Origin: an uncultured beta proteobacterium
GTDB taxonomy: Bacteria; Pseudomonadota; Gammaproteobacteria; Burkholderiales; Burkholderiaceae_C
Direction: 5' to 3'
Assembly: GCA_903914175.1 (NCBI GenBank)
Contig: CAIWNX010000005.1
Span: 1 to 36,566 of the forward strand
Length of the DNA stretch: 36,566 nt
This document shows, piece by piece, positions 23,681-32,722 of this stretch (within the stretch, counting starts at the first letter, position 1; every line of letters begins with the position of its first letter). The position numbers and the translations under genes are program-made. The notes under the pieces are model-generated. The model saw only the letters and a list, made by a program, of their open reading frames with translations. It searched no databases and had not been told where the DNA came from.

Positions 23681-25774
23681 ATGAAATTGAGCACTATGCG
23701 GCCAACATCAAACGCCATTTGCGCGGTCACTGTCAGTCTGCTGCTGGCAGGCACCGTGCTTGGTCTTCCCGGCTTGTCGCAGGCCCAAACAGCGGCGCCA
23801 GCGCGGGCCAAGGCGGGCGAGCCGGTCACCCTGAATTTCAGCAACGCCGAGATCGAGGCGGTGGCGCGCACCATGGCCAGCATCACGGGCTACAACGTGG
23901 TGGTCGATCCGCGCGTCAAGGGCACCCTCACGCTGGTGACGGAAAAACCGGTCAGCCGCACGGTCGCCATGAACCAGTTTCTGGCCGTGCTGCGTTTGCA
24001 GGGTTTCACCATGGTTGAATCGGCCGGCCTGTACAAGGTCGTGCCGGAGGCTGACGCCAAACTGCAAAGCGGCGCGGTGGCCGTGATCGACAGTGCCACT
24101 GGCAGCGGCGCGGCCAGCGCGAATCAGATCACGACACAGATCTTCAAGCTCAACTTTGAATCGGCCAACAGCCTGCTGGCGATATTGCGCCCGCTGATCA
24201 GCCCGAACAACACGATCAACGTCAACCCGGGCAACAATTCCCTGATCATTACCGACTACGCCGACAACCTGCGCCGCCTGGCGCAGATCATTGCGGCCAT
24301 GGATGTGGCCAACGCCACCGACGTCGAGGTCCTCACGCTCAAGCACGCGATTGCCACCGACCTGGCGCCGCTGGTGCTGCGCCTGCTGGAGTCCTCGGGC
24401 GTGTCCACGCCCGGACAGGCCGACAGTTCTTTCAAGACCGCGCTGGTGGCCGAGCCGCGCTCCAATACCCTGATCCTGCGCGCCGCCAACCCGGCCCGCG
24501 CTGCGCTGGCGAAGTCGCTGGTAGCCAAGTTGGACCAACCGGTTGCCGGCGGCAACGGCGCGGCTGGCAACATCTATGTTGTCTACCTGAAGAATGCTGA
24601 TGCCGTCAAACTGGCGGCAACCTTGCGAGCGGCCATGAGCGGTCAGGCGCAGGCAAGCGTCACAGCGGCGCCGGGATCGGCGCCGGCAGCGGCGGGTGCT
24701 GCCGCCTTGTCTGCCACCGGTGGCCAGGTGCAGGCCGATGCCACAACCAATTCGCTCATCATCACCGCGCCCGAGCCGCAGTACCGGCAGTTGCGCGCCG
24801 TTATCGACCGGCTCGATGGCCGGCGGGCCCAGGTGCTGGTCGAGAGCCTGATCGTCGAAGTCAACACCGACAAGGCGGCGGAATTCGGTATCCAGTGGCA
24901 GGGCGCTGTCGGCAGTTCCGGCAGTTCCAACGTCGGCCTGCTTGGCACCAACTTCACTGCCAACAACATTATCTCGATGGCGACAAAGGCCGAATTCGGT
25001 GGCGCTGTGCCGGGCATTGGCATCAACGCGGGCGTTGCGCACAAGACCAACGGCGTCTACGTGCTCGGCTTTCTCGCGAATTTTCTCGAAACCAGCAACA
25101 GCGGCAACGTACTGTCGACGCCCAATCTGCTGACACTCGACAACGAGGAAGCCAAGATCGTGATCGGTGAAAACGTGCCTTTCGTCACGGGTTCCTACTC
25201 GAACAACACTGCCAGCGGCAGCACCGGAAGCAACCCGTTCACCACGGTGGAGCGCAAGGATGTCGGTCTGACGCTCAAGGTCAAGCCGCAGATCAACGAA
25301 AACGGAACCGTCAAGCTGGTGATCTACCAGGAGACCTCGTCGGTCAAGGCTGGCACCGAAAAGGATGCCAACGGCCCGACCACCACCAAACGCTCGATTG
25401 AGTCGAGCGTGCTGGTCGAGGATGGCAGCATCGTGGTGCTGGGTGGCTTGTTGCAGGACCAGTACGGTGGCAACCAGGAAAAAGTGCCGGGCCTGGCCGA
25501 TGTTCCCTTGTTCGGTAGCCTGTTCAAAAGCGAGTCCCGTAACCGCAAGAAGACCAATCTGATGGTGTTTTTGCGTCCGGTGGTGGTGCGCGATGCGCAG
25601 GCCACTGATCGCCTGTCAATGGACCGCTACGAGTTGATGCAGGCTGGCATCAAGGACGTGCAACCGGTACCGAGCTCGGTTTTGCCGATCAATGCGGCGC
25701 CGGAAATGCCGGCGTTGCCGTTGACCCGGCCTTCGCTGGCACCCGCCGCTCCGGCTGGCAAGACGCAACCCTGA
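23681..25774 (+). CDS. gspD: Type II secretion outer-membrane secretin GspD
   Basis: 697 residues. Signal peptide about 1-36 ([20 protein letters not shown] then AQ|TAAP). The N0 domain follows ([31 protein letters not shown]), then N1-N3 repeats with the conserved [31 protein letters not shown] and [20 protein letters not shown]. The secretin barrel occupies about 385-640: [20 protein letters not shown], then [10 protein letters not shown] and [20 protein letters not shown]. It forms the outer-membrane channel. Last 50 residues are Pro/Ala-rich. A separate pilotin gene is not visible here. Confidence 0.97.
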   Translation: MKLSTMRPTSNAICAVTVSLLLAGTVLGLPGLSQAQTAAPARAKAGEPVTLNFSNAEIEAVARTMASITGYNVVVDPRVKGTLTLVTEKPVSRTVAMNQFLAVLRLQGFTMVESAGLYKVVPEADAKLQSGAVAVIDSATGSGAASANQITTQIFKLNFESANSLLAILRPLISPNNTINVNPGNNSLIITDYADNLRRLAQIIAAMDVANATDVEVLTLKHAIATDLAPLVLRLLESSGVSTPGQADSSFKTALVAEPRSNTLILRAANPARAALAKSLVAKLDQPVAGGNGAAGNIYVVYLKNADAVKLAATLRAAMSGQAQASVTAAPGSAPAAAGAAALSATGGQVQADATTNSLIITAPEPQYRQLRAVIDRLDGRRAQVLVESLIVEVNTDKAAEFGIQWQGAVGSSGSSNVGLLGTNFTANNIISMATKAEFGGAVPGIGINAGVAHKTNGVYVLGFLANFLETSNSGNVLSTPNLLTLDNEEAKIVIGENVPFVTGSYSNNTASGSTGSNPFTTVERKDVGLTLKVKPQINENGTVKLVIYQETSSVKAGTEKDANGPTTTKRSIESSVLVEDGSIVVLGGLLQDQYGGNQEKVPGLADVPLFGSLFKSESRNRKKTNLMVFLRPVVVRDAQATDRLSMDRYELMQAGIKDVQPVPSSVLPINAAPEMPALPLTRPSLAPAAPAGKTQP

Positions 25775-25791
25775 GCCCGGAGCCGGTCGCC

Positions 25792-27183
25792 ATGCGTTAC
25801 CCGCTGCCCTATGCCTTTGCGCGCACGCACCAGTTGTTGTTGCAGGAGGATGAGTCCGGTGCGCTGACGCTGTGTCTGCACCCCGCATCCGGCGCCAGCG
25901 CCCTGAGTGAAGTCACGCGCAAATACCCGGTGCGCCAGATCGAGAGCCTTGGCGCTGCGGCCCTGATCCAGCGCATCAGCGCCGCCTATGCGCAGGGCGA
26001 ATCCAGCGCCGCGGCCGTGGTCAGCGAGGTCGAGAGCGATGTTGATCTCTCGCGCATGATGCAGGACCTGCCGGCGATCGAAGACTTGCTGGAGACCTCC
26101 GACGACGCGCCCATCATCCGCATGCTCAACGCGCTGTTGACGCAGGCCGCGCGCGACGGCGCCAGCGACATTCACATCGAGCCCTACGAGCGCCACTCGA
26201 GCGTGCGTTTCCGCGTTGACGGCACACTGCGCGAAGTGGTGCAGCCCAATCGCGCACTGCACGCGGCGCTGATTTCGCGTTTGAAGATCATGGCTGATCT
26301 GGACATCGCCGAGCGCCGCTTGCCGCAGGACGGCCGCATCTCGTTGCGCATCGGCACGCGCGCCGTCGATGTGCGCGTCAGCACGCTGCCCAGCGCCCAC
26401 GGTGAGCGCGCCGTGCTGCGCCTGCTGGACAAATCCGAAGGACGCCTGAGCCTGGAAGCACTGGGCATGCAGGGCGATGTGCTCGCGCGTTTTGAGAAAC
26501 TGGTAACGCAGCCGCACGGCATTGTGCTGGTGACGGGGCCAACTGGCTCGGGCAAGACCACCACGCTGTACGCAGCGCTGAGCCGCCTGGACGCCGATCA
26601 CAGCAACATCATGACGGTGGAAGACCCGATCGAATACGAGTTGGCCGGTGTCGGCCAGACCCAGGTCAACGCCAAAATCGAACTGACTTTTGCCAAGGCC
26701 TTGCGCGCCATTTTGCGGCAGGATCCGGACATCATCATGATCGGTGAAATCCGTGATTTCGAGACGGCACAGATTGCGATCCAGGCCTCACTCACCGGCC
26801 ACCTGGTGCTGGCCACGCTGCACACCAACGACGCCAGCAGTGCCGTGACGCGTCTGACCGATATGGGCGTGGAACCCTTCCTGCTGAGTTCCTCGCTGCT
26901 GGGTGTGCTGGCGCAGCGCCTGGTGCGCAAGCTCTGCGTGCATTGCCATGGCGCCGGTTGCGCCGAATGCGGCCAGACCGGTTACGCCGGACGCTCCGGC
27001 GTCTTTGAGTTGCTGGTGACCGACGACGCCATCCGCGCCCAGATCCACAACCGCGCGTCCGAAGCCGATATCCGTGCCGCCGCACTGGCCGCCGGCATGA
27101 TGCTGATGCGCGACGACGGCGAGCGCTTGGTGCAGACCGGCCTGACTTCGCGCGAAGAACTGTTGCGCGTCACAAGGGACTAG
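25792..27183 (+). CDS. gspE: Type II secretion ATPase GspE
   Basis: 463 residues, somewhat short for GspE because the N1 domain is reduced. Walker A is [17 protein letters not shown] (about 246-262), the Asp box is [20 protein letters not shown], Walker B is [12 protein letters not shown] (about 312-323) and the His box is [13 protein letters not shown]. The zinc-binding tetracysteine is compressed to [12 protein letters not shown] (CxxC-x4-CxxC). GspE drives pseudopilus assembly from the cytoplasmic face. It starts 17 bp after gspD. A repeat separates it from gspF. Confidence 0.96.
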   Translation: MRYPLPYAFARTHQLLLQEDESGALTLCLHPASGASALSEVTRKYPVRQIESLGAAALIQRISAAYAQGESSAAAVVSEVESDVDLSRMMQDLPAIEDLLETSDDAPIIRMLNALLTQAARDGASDIHIEPYERHSSVRFRVDGTLREVVQPNRALHAALISRLKIMADLDIAERRLPQDGRISLRIGTRAVDVRVSTLPSAHGERAVLRLLDKSEGRLSLEALGMQGDVLARFEKLVTQPHGIVLVTGPTGSGKTTTLYAALSRLDADHSNIMTVEDPIEYELAGVGQTQVNAKIELTFAKALRAILRQDPDIIMIGEIRDFETAQIAIQASLTGHLVLATLHTNDASSAVTRLTDMGVEPFLLSSSLLGVLAQRLVRKLCVHCHGAGCAECGQTGYAGRSGVFELLVTDDAIRAQIHNRASEADIRAAALAAGMMLMRDDGERLVQTGLTSREELLRVTRD

Positions 27184-27228
27184 CTATAAAGTCTTCCATC
27201 AATCATGACGCGCACACAGGCAGACGTT

Positions 27229-27282
27229 GTCATGCCGGACTTGATCCGGCATCCATGGATTGCGGGTCAAGCCCGCAATGAC
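27229..27282. repeat. Double-hairpin intergenic repeat, copy C (between gspE and gspF)
   Basis: GTCAT at the left and ATGAC at the right bound two perfect 8-bp stems: ATGCCGGA/TCCGGCAT (loop CTTGA) and ATTGCGGG/CCCGCAAT (loop TCAAG). The loops are reverse complements. The 162-bp gap holding it is the only sizeable break in the gsp operon and could terminate or stabilise mRNA there. Confidence 0.8.
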
Positions 27283-27345
27283 AACACGATATCCGCATGT
27301 TTTCGGTGTCGTCATGAATTTTGGAAACATCCGTTGAGCTAAGCA

Positions 27346-28584
27346 ATGCCCGCCTATTCATTTGAGGCCCTGACGGCCGAGGGACAAACCCGCAAGGGGG
27401 TGCTGGAAGCCGATTCGGCCAAGGCCGCGCGCAGCCAGTTGCGCGGTCAGGCCATGGTGCCGCTCAAAGTTGAGCCGCTCGGTGCCGACGGCGCCCGACG
27501 CGCCGACAAGGATGGTGCCGGGCCGGGCGGCGGATTGCGCCGGCGCCGCGTCTTCAACGCCACCGGCCTGGGCGTCTGGACACGCCAGATCGCCGGGCTG
27601 GTTTCTTCTGGTTTGCCGCTGGAGCGCGCGCTGAGTTCGCTGGCCGAAGAGGCCGATTCGCCGGCGCAGCAGCAATTGGTGGCCAGCCTGCGTGCCGAGG
27701 TCAATGGTGGCTCCACCTTTGCGCGCGCGCTGGCGCAGCATCCACGCGAGTTCTCTGACATCTTTGTTGCCGTCATCGGTGCCGGCGAGCAGAGTGGCAA
27801 TCTGGGCTTGGTGCTGGAGCGCCTTGCTGATGATCTGGAAGAGCAACAGGCGCTCAAGTCCAAACTGGTGGGTGCTGCGCTGTATCCGGCGATCGTGACG
27901 CTGGTTGCCATTTCGATTGTGCTGTTCCTGGTGACCTATGTGGTGCCGCAAGTGGCCCATGTCTTTGCCAGTAGCAAGCACGCGCTGCCGATTCTGACCG
28001 TCATCATGATTGGCGTGAGCAACTTCCTGCGCAGCTATGGCTGGGTCTTGTTGCTGTTGTTGATTCTGGCCGTGCTGGGCTTGCGCATGGCGCTCAAGAA
28101 CACTGTTTTTCGTGAGCGTTTCGACGCCGCCTGGCTGCGCTTGCCGATTCTGGGCAATCTGGCGCGCAGCTACAACGCAGCGCGCTTTGCCAGCACGCTG
28201 GCGATGCTGGCTTCCGCCGGTGTGCCGATCCTCAAAGCACTGCAGGCGGCGGCCGATACGCTGTCGAACCGTGCCATGCGTGCCGATGCGCTCGACGCGT
28301 TGGTGCTGGTGCGCGAAGGTGCACCGCTGGCCTCGGCACTGGCGCAAAAAAAGCGCTTCCCCGGGCTGCTCGCCATGTTCGCGCGACTGGGCGAGCAGAC
28401 CGGCCAGTTGCCGGTGATGCTGCAGCGCGCTGCCAAACAACTCGGCACCGAAGTTGCGCGCCGCGCCATGCAACTCGCAACCCTGCTCGAACCGCTGCTG
28501 ATCGTGGCCATGGGTGTGGTTGTGATGCTGATCGTGCTGGCCGTACTGATGCCCATCATCCAGCTCAATCAGTTGGTGAAGTGA
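27346..28584 (+). CDS. gspF: Type II secretion inner-membrane platform protein GspF
   Basis: 412 residues, standard for GspF. The N-terminus MPAYSFEALTAEGQTRKGVL is diagnostic. Two homologous cytoplasmic helical domains each precede membrane helices (about 183-205, 225-245 and 380-402), with family motifs TRQIAGLVSSGLPLERALSS, FSDIFVAVIGAGEQSGNLG and FASTLAMLASAGVPILKALQ. It is the polytopic core around which the pseudopilus grows. Its start is weakly preceded by a ribosome site, and it may be expressed by read-through past repeat C. Confidence 0.96.
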   Translation: MPAYSFEALTAEGQTRKGVLEADSAKAARSQLRGQAMVPLKVEPLGADGARRADKDGAGPGGGLRRRRVFNATGLGVWTRQIAGLVSSGLPLERALSSLAEEADSPAQQQLVASLRAEVNGGSTFARALAQHPREFSDIFVAVIGAGEQSGNLGLVLERLADDLEEQQALKSKLVGAALYPAIVTLVAISIVLFLVTYVVPQVAHVFASSKHALPILTVIMIGVSNFLRSYGWVLLLLLILAVLGLRMALKNTVFRERFDAAWLRLPILGNLARSYNAARFASTLAMLASAGVPILKALQAAADTLSNRAMRADALDALVLVREGAPLASALAQKKRFPGLLAMFARLGEQTGQLPVMLQRAAKQLGTEVARRAMQLATLLEPLLIVAMGVVVMLIVLAVLMPIIQLNQLVK

Positions 28585-28594
28585 GGCTCGTACC

Positions 28595-29290
28595 GTGACG
28601 CGGATCTTGGGTCGCTTCGATGTCGATGCCGTCATCGTCGATCTTGATGGCACCACAATCGACACACTGGATGAGTTTGTCTTGGCCATCAATGCCATGC
28701 TGGCCGATTTGCCGCCGCCGCATCGGAGCTTCACGGTGGACCGCGCAACTGTGGCGCTGCTGGTAGGCAAAGGCTCGGAACATTTGATCAGCAGCGTGTT
28801 GCGACTGGCGCCTGGCGCGGCGACGACAGACCCGGATGCACTCTACGCAGCGGCCTGGCGCAGCTACCAGCAGCACTATCTGACCATTAACGGCCAATAC
28901 GCAACGGTCTACCCCGGCGTTGTGGCCGGCTTGCAGCAACTTAAACGCCAGGGTTTGAAACTGGCCTGCCTGACCAACAAGCCGACCGCCTTTGCCGTGC
29001 CGCTGCTCAAGGCCAAAGGCCTGGACGGCTTCTTTGACCTCAGCTTTGGTGGCGATGCTTTCGAGCGCAAAAAGCCCGACCCCTTGCCCCTGCTCAAGAC
29101 CTGCGCGGCGTTGGGAACGGCGCCGCAGCGCACCCTGATGATTGGCGACTCCAGCAACGATGCGCAGGCGGCGCGGGCCGCCGGCTGCCCCGTGCTGCTC
29201 GTCACCTATGGCTATAACCACGGCGAGCCGATACGCGGCGTGGATGCGGACGCCTTTGTCGATTCCCTGGCGCAACTGTTTGAGGCCTGA
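28595..29290 (+). CDS. gph: Phosphoglycolate phosphatase (HAD family)
   Basis: 231 residues from a GTG 11 bp after gspF. HAD motif I is VIVDLDGTTIDTLDEF (nucleophile and acid/base aspartates), motif II CLTNK, motif III the Lys in FERKKPDPLPLL, motif IV MIGDSSNDAQAARAAG. A cap domain lies between motifs I and II, as in Gph. It removes phosphate from 2-phosphoglycolate. In many beta-proteobacteria gph lies between rpe and trpE, which supports the name over other HAD phosphatases. Motif I has Thr where DGTL is commoner. Confidence 0.88.
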   Translation: MTRILGRFDVDAVIVDLDGTTIDTLDEFVLAINAMLADLPPPHRSFTVDRATVALLVGKGSEHLISSVLRLAPGAATTDPDALYAAAWRSYQQHYLTINGQYATVYPGVVAGLQQLKRQGLKLACLTNKPTAFAVPLLKAKGLDGFFDLSFGGDAFERKKPDPLPLLKTCAALGTAPQRTLMIGDSSNDAQAARAAGCPVLLVTYGYNHGEPIRGVDADAFVDSLAQLFEA

Positions 29291-29307
29291 GCGGCTGGTG
29301 CTTTTGC

Positions 29308-29313
29308 TACACT
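29308..29313 (+). promoter_or_regulatory. -10-like TACACT, 6 nt before the trp leader ORF
   Basis: GCTACACT resembles the GCTANAAT pattern elsewhere in the window. It is followed by GTGCGC and an ATG at 29320, so the trp transcript would begin on the leader ATG. No clear -35 or operator palindrome is seen. Confidence 0.45.
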
Positions 29314-29319
29314 GTGCGC

Positions 29320-29406
29320 ATGTTTATTCACCGCATCTGGATCACAGGTTGTAGCGACCGGGGAGCATGGCCCTGGCGTACGACGCAGCAAGCTCTGTCG
29401 GCTTGA
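29320..29406 (+). CDS. trpL: Candidate trp operon leader peptide (28 residues, 3 Trp)
   Basis: A 29-codon frame from ATG to TGA begins MFIHRIWITG and ends QQALSA. Three of its 28 residues are tryptophan: Trp7, and Trp17 and Trp19 in AWPW, far above the normal 1 percent or so. It lies between gph and trpE, is preceded by TACACT at leaderless spacing and has no Shine-Dalgarno. Its Trp codons at 29368 and 29374 fall in a predicted hairpin. This is the pattern of an attenuator peptide, where ribosome stalling at Trp codons sets trpE expression. No protein-level or comparative evidence could be examined here. Confidence 0.6.
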   Translation: MFIHRIWITGCSDRGAWPWRTTQQALSA

Positions 29407-29489
29407 GGCTTGACAGCGTCCTTTTCGCCCGTTGAATGAACTGCAGCCGGTTGGGCTGCGTGTCAAACCCGCTACACGCAAACGGTTTG
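29358..29489 (+). promoter_or_regulatory. trp leader RNA: four candidate hairpins
   Basis: Stem 1: CCGGGG (29358-29363) with CCCTGG (29371-29376), one G-U pair, 7-nt loop, enclosing Trp codons 17 and 19. Stem 2: CTGTC (29395-29399) with GACAG (29412-29416), followed by CGTCCTTTT; it competes with CAAGC (29389-29393)/GCTTG (29401-29405). Stem 3: GCAGCC (29443-29448) with GGCTGC (29454-29459). Stem 4: CAAACC (29464-29469) with GGTTTG (29484-29489), ending 23 nt before the trpE GTG. No strong terminator with a long T run is seen. Stems were found by eye; energies were not computed. Confidence 0.4.
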
Positions 29490-29512
29490 GCCTGATTGAA
29501 AGATGTCATCCC

Positions 29513-31024
29513 GTGATTTCCGAACTTGAATTCAAGAGCCTGAGTGCACAGGGCTACAACCGCATTCCCTTGTTGGCCGAAGCCTTTGCCGATCTGGAAA
29601 CCCCTTTGTCGCTGTACCTGAAGCTGGCGCATTCCACGCAGGGTGGCAAGCACAGTTTTCTGCTGGAGTCGGTGGTCGGCGGCGAGCGCTTCGGGCGCTA
29701 CAGTTTCATCGGCCTGCCGGCGCGCACGCTGTTGCGTGCCATCGGCTTTGGCGCAGACGCGCGCACCGAGGTGGTGACCGATGGCGTGGTGGTGGAGCGC
29801 GCGAGCGGCAACCCGCTGGACTTTATCTCGCAATACCAGAAGCGTTTCAAGGTGGCGCTGCGCCCGGGCCTGCCGCGTTTTTGTGGTGGGCTGGCCGGCT
29901 ACTTTGGCTACGACACGGTTCGCTACATCGAGAAGAAGCTGCAGGCTTCCTGCCCGCCTGACACGCTCGGTTGTCCCGACATCCTGCTGCTGCAGTGCGA
30001 AGAACTGGCGGTGATCGACAACCTGTCGGGCAAACTCTATCTGATTGTCTACGCCGATCCGTCGCAGAGCGAGGCCTACGCCAATGCCAAGAAGCGGCTG
30101 CGCGAACTCAAAGAGAAATTGAAGTACTCAGTCAGCGCGCCACTGGTGAAACCGACGCAGAGCTACCCGGCCGAGCGCGAGTTTGCCAAGGCCGACTACA
30201 TCGCAGCGGTTGAGCGCGCCAAGGAACTGATTGCCGGCGGCGACTTCATGCAGGTGCAGGTTGGGCAGCGCATCAAGAAGCGCTACACCGAGTCGCCGCT
30301 GAGTCTGTACCGGGCCCTGCGCGCGCTCAATCCCAGTCCCTACATGTACTACTACGACTTTGGCGATTTCCATGTGGTTGGGGCTTCGCCCGAGATCCTG
30401 GTGCGCCAGGAGCAGATCAGCAGCAACGGCCAGACCGAGCAGAAGATCACGATTCGGCCGTTGGCCGGAACACGTCCGCGTGGCGCCAGTCTGGAACTCG
30501 ACAAGGCGGCCGAAGTGGAACTGATCAACGACCCGAAGGAGCGCGCCGAGCATGTGATGCTGATCGACCTGGCGCGCAACGATATCGGGCGCATCGCCAA
30601 GATTGGCAGCGTGAAAGTAACGGAGGCCTTCAGCGTCGAGCGCTACAGCCACGTCATGCACATCGTGAGCAATGTCGAGGGCACGCTCAACGATGGCATG
30701 ACCAGCATGGACGTGCTCAGAGCAACCTTTCCGGCCGGCACGCTGACCGGCGCACCCAAGGTGCACGCGATGGAACTGATTGACCAACTCGAGCCGAGCA
30801 AGCGCGGCCTCTATGGCGGCGCCTGCGGCTACCTGAGCTACGCCGGCGACATGGACGTGGCGATTGCCATCCGCACCGGCATCGTGAAAGACCAGACCCT
30901 GTATGTGCAGGCGGCAGCCGGTGTCGTCGCCGACTCGGTGCCGGAACTGGAGTGGAGAGAAACCGAAGCCAAGGCACGCGCCCTGCTGCGCGCCAGCGAA
31001 CTGGTCGAGGAGGGTCTGGAATGA
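29513..31024 (+). CDS. trpE: Anthranilate synthase component I
   Basis: 503 residues from a GTG at 29513; the protein family begins ISELEFKSL, and the longer open frame from 29432 covers leader RNA. TrpE makes anthranilate from chorismate with ammonia from TrpG. Motifs: [19 protein letters not shown] (LLES feedback site for tryptophan), [62 protein letters not shown] and [19 protein letters not shown]. The stop overlaps the trpG start. Confidence 0.96.
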   Translation: MISELEFKSLSAQGYNRIPLLAEAFADLETPLSLYLKLAHSTQGGKHSFLLESVVGGERFGRYSFIGLPARTLLRAIGFGADARTEVVTDGVVVERASGNPLDFISQYQKRFKVALRPGLPRFCGGLAGYFGYDTVRYIEKKLQASCPPDTLGCPDILLLQCEELAVIDNLSGKLYLIVYADPSQSEAYANAKKRLRELKEKLKYSVSAPLVKPTQSYPAEREFAKADYIAAVERAKELIAGGDFMQVQVGQRIKKRYTESPLSLYRALRALNPSPYMYYYDFGDFHVVGASPEILVRQEQISSNGQTEQKITIRPLAGTRPRGASLELDKAAEVELINDPKERAEHVMLIDLARNDIGRIAKIGSVKVTEAFSVERYSHVMHIVSNVEGTLNDGMTSMDVLRATFPAGTLTGAPKVHAMELIDQLEPSKRGLYGGACGYLSYAGDMDVAIAIRTGIVKDQTLYVQAAAGVVADSVPELEWRETEAKARALLRASELVEEGLE

Positions 31025-31623
31025 GTACCGCCGCCATCCGCTTGTTGATGATCGACAACTACGACAGTTTCACCTACAACATCGTGCAGTACCTGGGCGA
31101 GCTTGGGGCCGAGGTCGAGGTGGTTCGCAATGATGAAATCACACTTGACGAGATCGATGCGCGACTCAAGTCGGGGCGGCTCGACCGGTTGGTGATTTCG
31201 CCGGGGCCTTGCTCGCCGACCGAGGCCGGCATTTCGGTCGCAGCCATTCAACACTGCGCCGGCAAGCTGCCGATCCTCGGTGTCTGCCTGGGGCATCAGG
31301 CGATTGGAGCCGCTTTTGGCGGCAGGATCGTTCGTGCGCAGCAACTGATGCATGGCAAGACCAGTGTCATCCGCACAATGCAAGAGGGCGTGTTTGCAGG
31401 TTTGCCTGAGCAGTTCACCGTCAACCGCTACCACTCGCTTGCTATTGAGCGTGGGACTTGCCCTGCGTGCCTGAAGATCACAGCCTGGACCGAGGACGGC
31501 GAGATCATGGGGGTGCGCCACACATCGCTGGACATCGAAGGCGTGCAGTTTCATCCGGAAAGCATCCTGACCGAGCACGGTCACGCCATGTTGAAGAATT
31601 TTCTGGTCCGGCCAAACCCATGA
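31021..31623 (+). CDS. trpG: Anthranilate synthase component II (glutamine amidotransferase)
   Basis: 200 residues from ATGA at the trpE stop. The class I amidotransferase triad is Cys89 in [12 protein letters not shown], His178 and Glu180 in VQFHPESIL; the oxyanion region is [15 protein letters not shown]. It supplies ammonia from glutamine to TrpE. The frame is also open upstream, but the conserved start is [18 protein letters not shown]. The stop overlaps the next gene, so the operon continues through the aldolase. Confidence 0.95.
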   Translation: MSTAAIRLLMIDNYDSFTYNIVQYLGELGAEVEVVRNDEITLDEIDARLKSGRLDRLVISPGPCSPTEAGISVAAIQHCAGKLPILGVCLGHQAIGAAFGGRIVRAQQLMHGKTSVIRTMQEGVFAGLPEQFTVNRYHSLAIERGTCPACLKITAWTEDGEIMGVRHTSLDIEGVQFHPESILTEHGHAMLKNFLVRPNP

Positions 31624-32699
31624 AAGTGAACACCATGATGAAAGTCGATTTGCGCAGTGACACGGTGACGCAGCCGACGCCGGCCATGCGCGCAGCGATG
31701 CTGGCCGCGCCGCTGGGCGACGATGTGTTTGCGGGCGACCCCAGCGTCAACGCACTGCAGGAAAAGATCGCAGCCCTGCTTGGTTTCGAGGCGGCGCTGT
31801 TCATGCCGACTGGCACGCAGAGCAATCTGTGCGCCATCCTGGCCCATTGCCAGCGCGGCGATGAATACATCGTCGGTCAGTTCGCACACTGTTACCGTTG
31901 GGAGGGTGGCGGTGCGGCGGTGCTGGGCAGCGTGCAGCCGCAGCCCTTGAATCATCAGGCCGATGGCACTTTAGCGCTGGCCGACATCGAGGCGGCCATC
32001 AAGCCCGATGACGCGCACTTTGCCCGCACCCGTTTGCTGGCGTTGGAGAACACGCTCGGGGGCAAACTGCTGCCATTTGACTACGTGCAGCAGGCCACCG
32101 AACTGGCGCGCGCCAAAGGGCTGAGCCGGCATCTGGACGGTGCCCGGCTCTTCAATGCGGCCGTGGTGCAGGCAGCGCAGCAGAGTTCAACCGGTGACAC
32201 GCCAGGGGCTGATATTTTTCTTGAGGCGCGCCGGATTGCCCAGTGTTTTGACAGTGTTTCCGTTTGCTTCAGCAAGGGCCTGGGCGCACCCGTTGGCTCA
32301 GCCCTGTGCGGCAGCCGCGAATTTCTGGCGCGCGCGCACCGCATCCGAAAGATGGCTGGCGGCGGCATGCGCCAGTCTGGGCTGCTGGCTGCGGCGGCCA
32401 CGCACGCGCTGGACCACCACGTGCTGCGCCTGGCCGATGACCATGCGTTGGCGCAGCGTCTGGCCGAGGGGCTACGTGATCTGCCGGGCCTGGCCGTCGA
32501 GACGCCACACAGCAACATTGTTTTTGTTGATCTGGAAGATGCGGCCAAGGCGCGTGCCGGGGAACTGATTCCATTCCTGGCGGCGCGCGGCATTTTGGTT
32601 ACCGGTCTGTACCGCCTGCGCTTCGTGACGCATCTCGATGTGGATGCTGCCGGTATCGAGCACACGCTGGCCGCCATGCGCGAGTTTCTGCGCGCTTGA
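31620..32699 (+). CDS. ltaE: Low-specificity L-threonine aldolase
   Basis: 359 residues from the ATG in ATGA; in-frame ATGs at 31635 and 31638 are alternatives. A PLP fold-type I enzyme: [60 protein letters not shown], the aspartate motif [10 protein letters not shown] (171-180) and the PLP lysine Lys219 in [17 protein letters not shown]. It splits threonine or allo-threonine into glycine and acetaldehyde. It sits inside the trp operon, between trpG and a LysE-type exporter, an unusual place for it. Confidence 0.9.
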   Translation: MKVNTMMKVDLRSDTVTQPTPAMRAAMLAAPLGDDVFAGDPSVNALQEKIAALLGFEAALFMPTGTQSNLCAILAHCQRGDEYIVGQFAHCYRWEGGGAAVLGSVQPQPLNHQADGTLALADIEAAIKPDDAHFARTRLLALENTLGGKLLPFDYVQQATELARAKGLSRHLDGARLFNAAVVQAAQQSSTGDTPGADIFLEARRIAQCFDSVSVCFSKGLGAPVGSALCGSREFLARAHRIRKMAGGGMRQSGLLAAAATHALDHHVLRLADDHALAQRLAEGLRDLPGLAVETPHSNIVFVDLEDAAKARAGELIPFLAARGILVTGLYRLRFVTHLDVDAAGIEHTLAAMREFLRA

Positions 32700-32722
32700 G
32701 CCGGGATTGGGAGTACCGGGCC

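Noticed and set aside
23708..25042. 444-codon minus-strand frame
   Set aside because: Antisense shadow of gspD, whose secretin repeats are unmistakable.
27358..28770. 470-codon minus-strand frame
   Set aside because: Antisense to gspF and the start of gph; His/Gln-rich composition with no domain.
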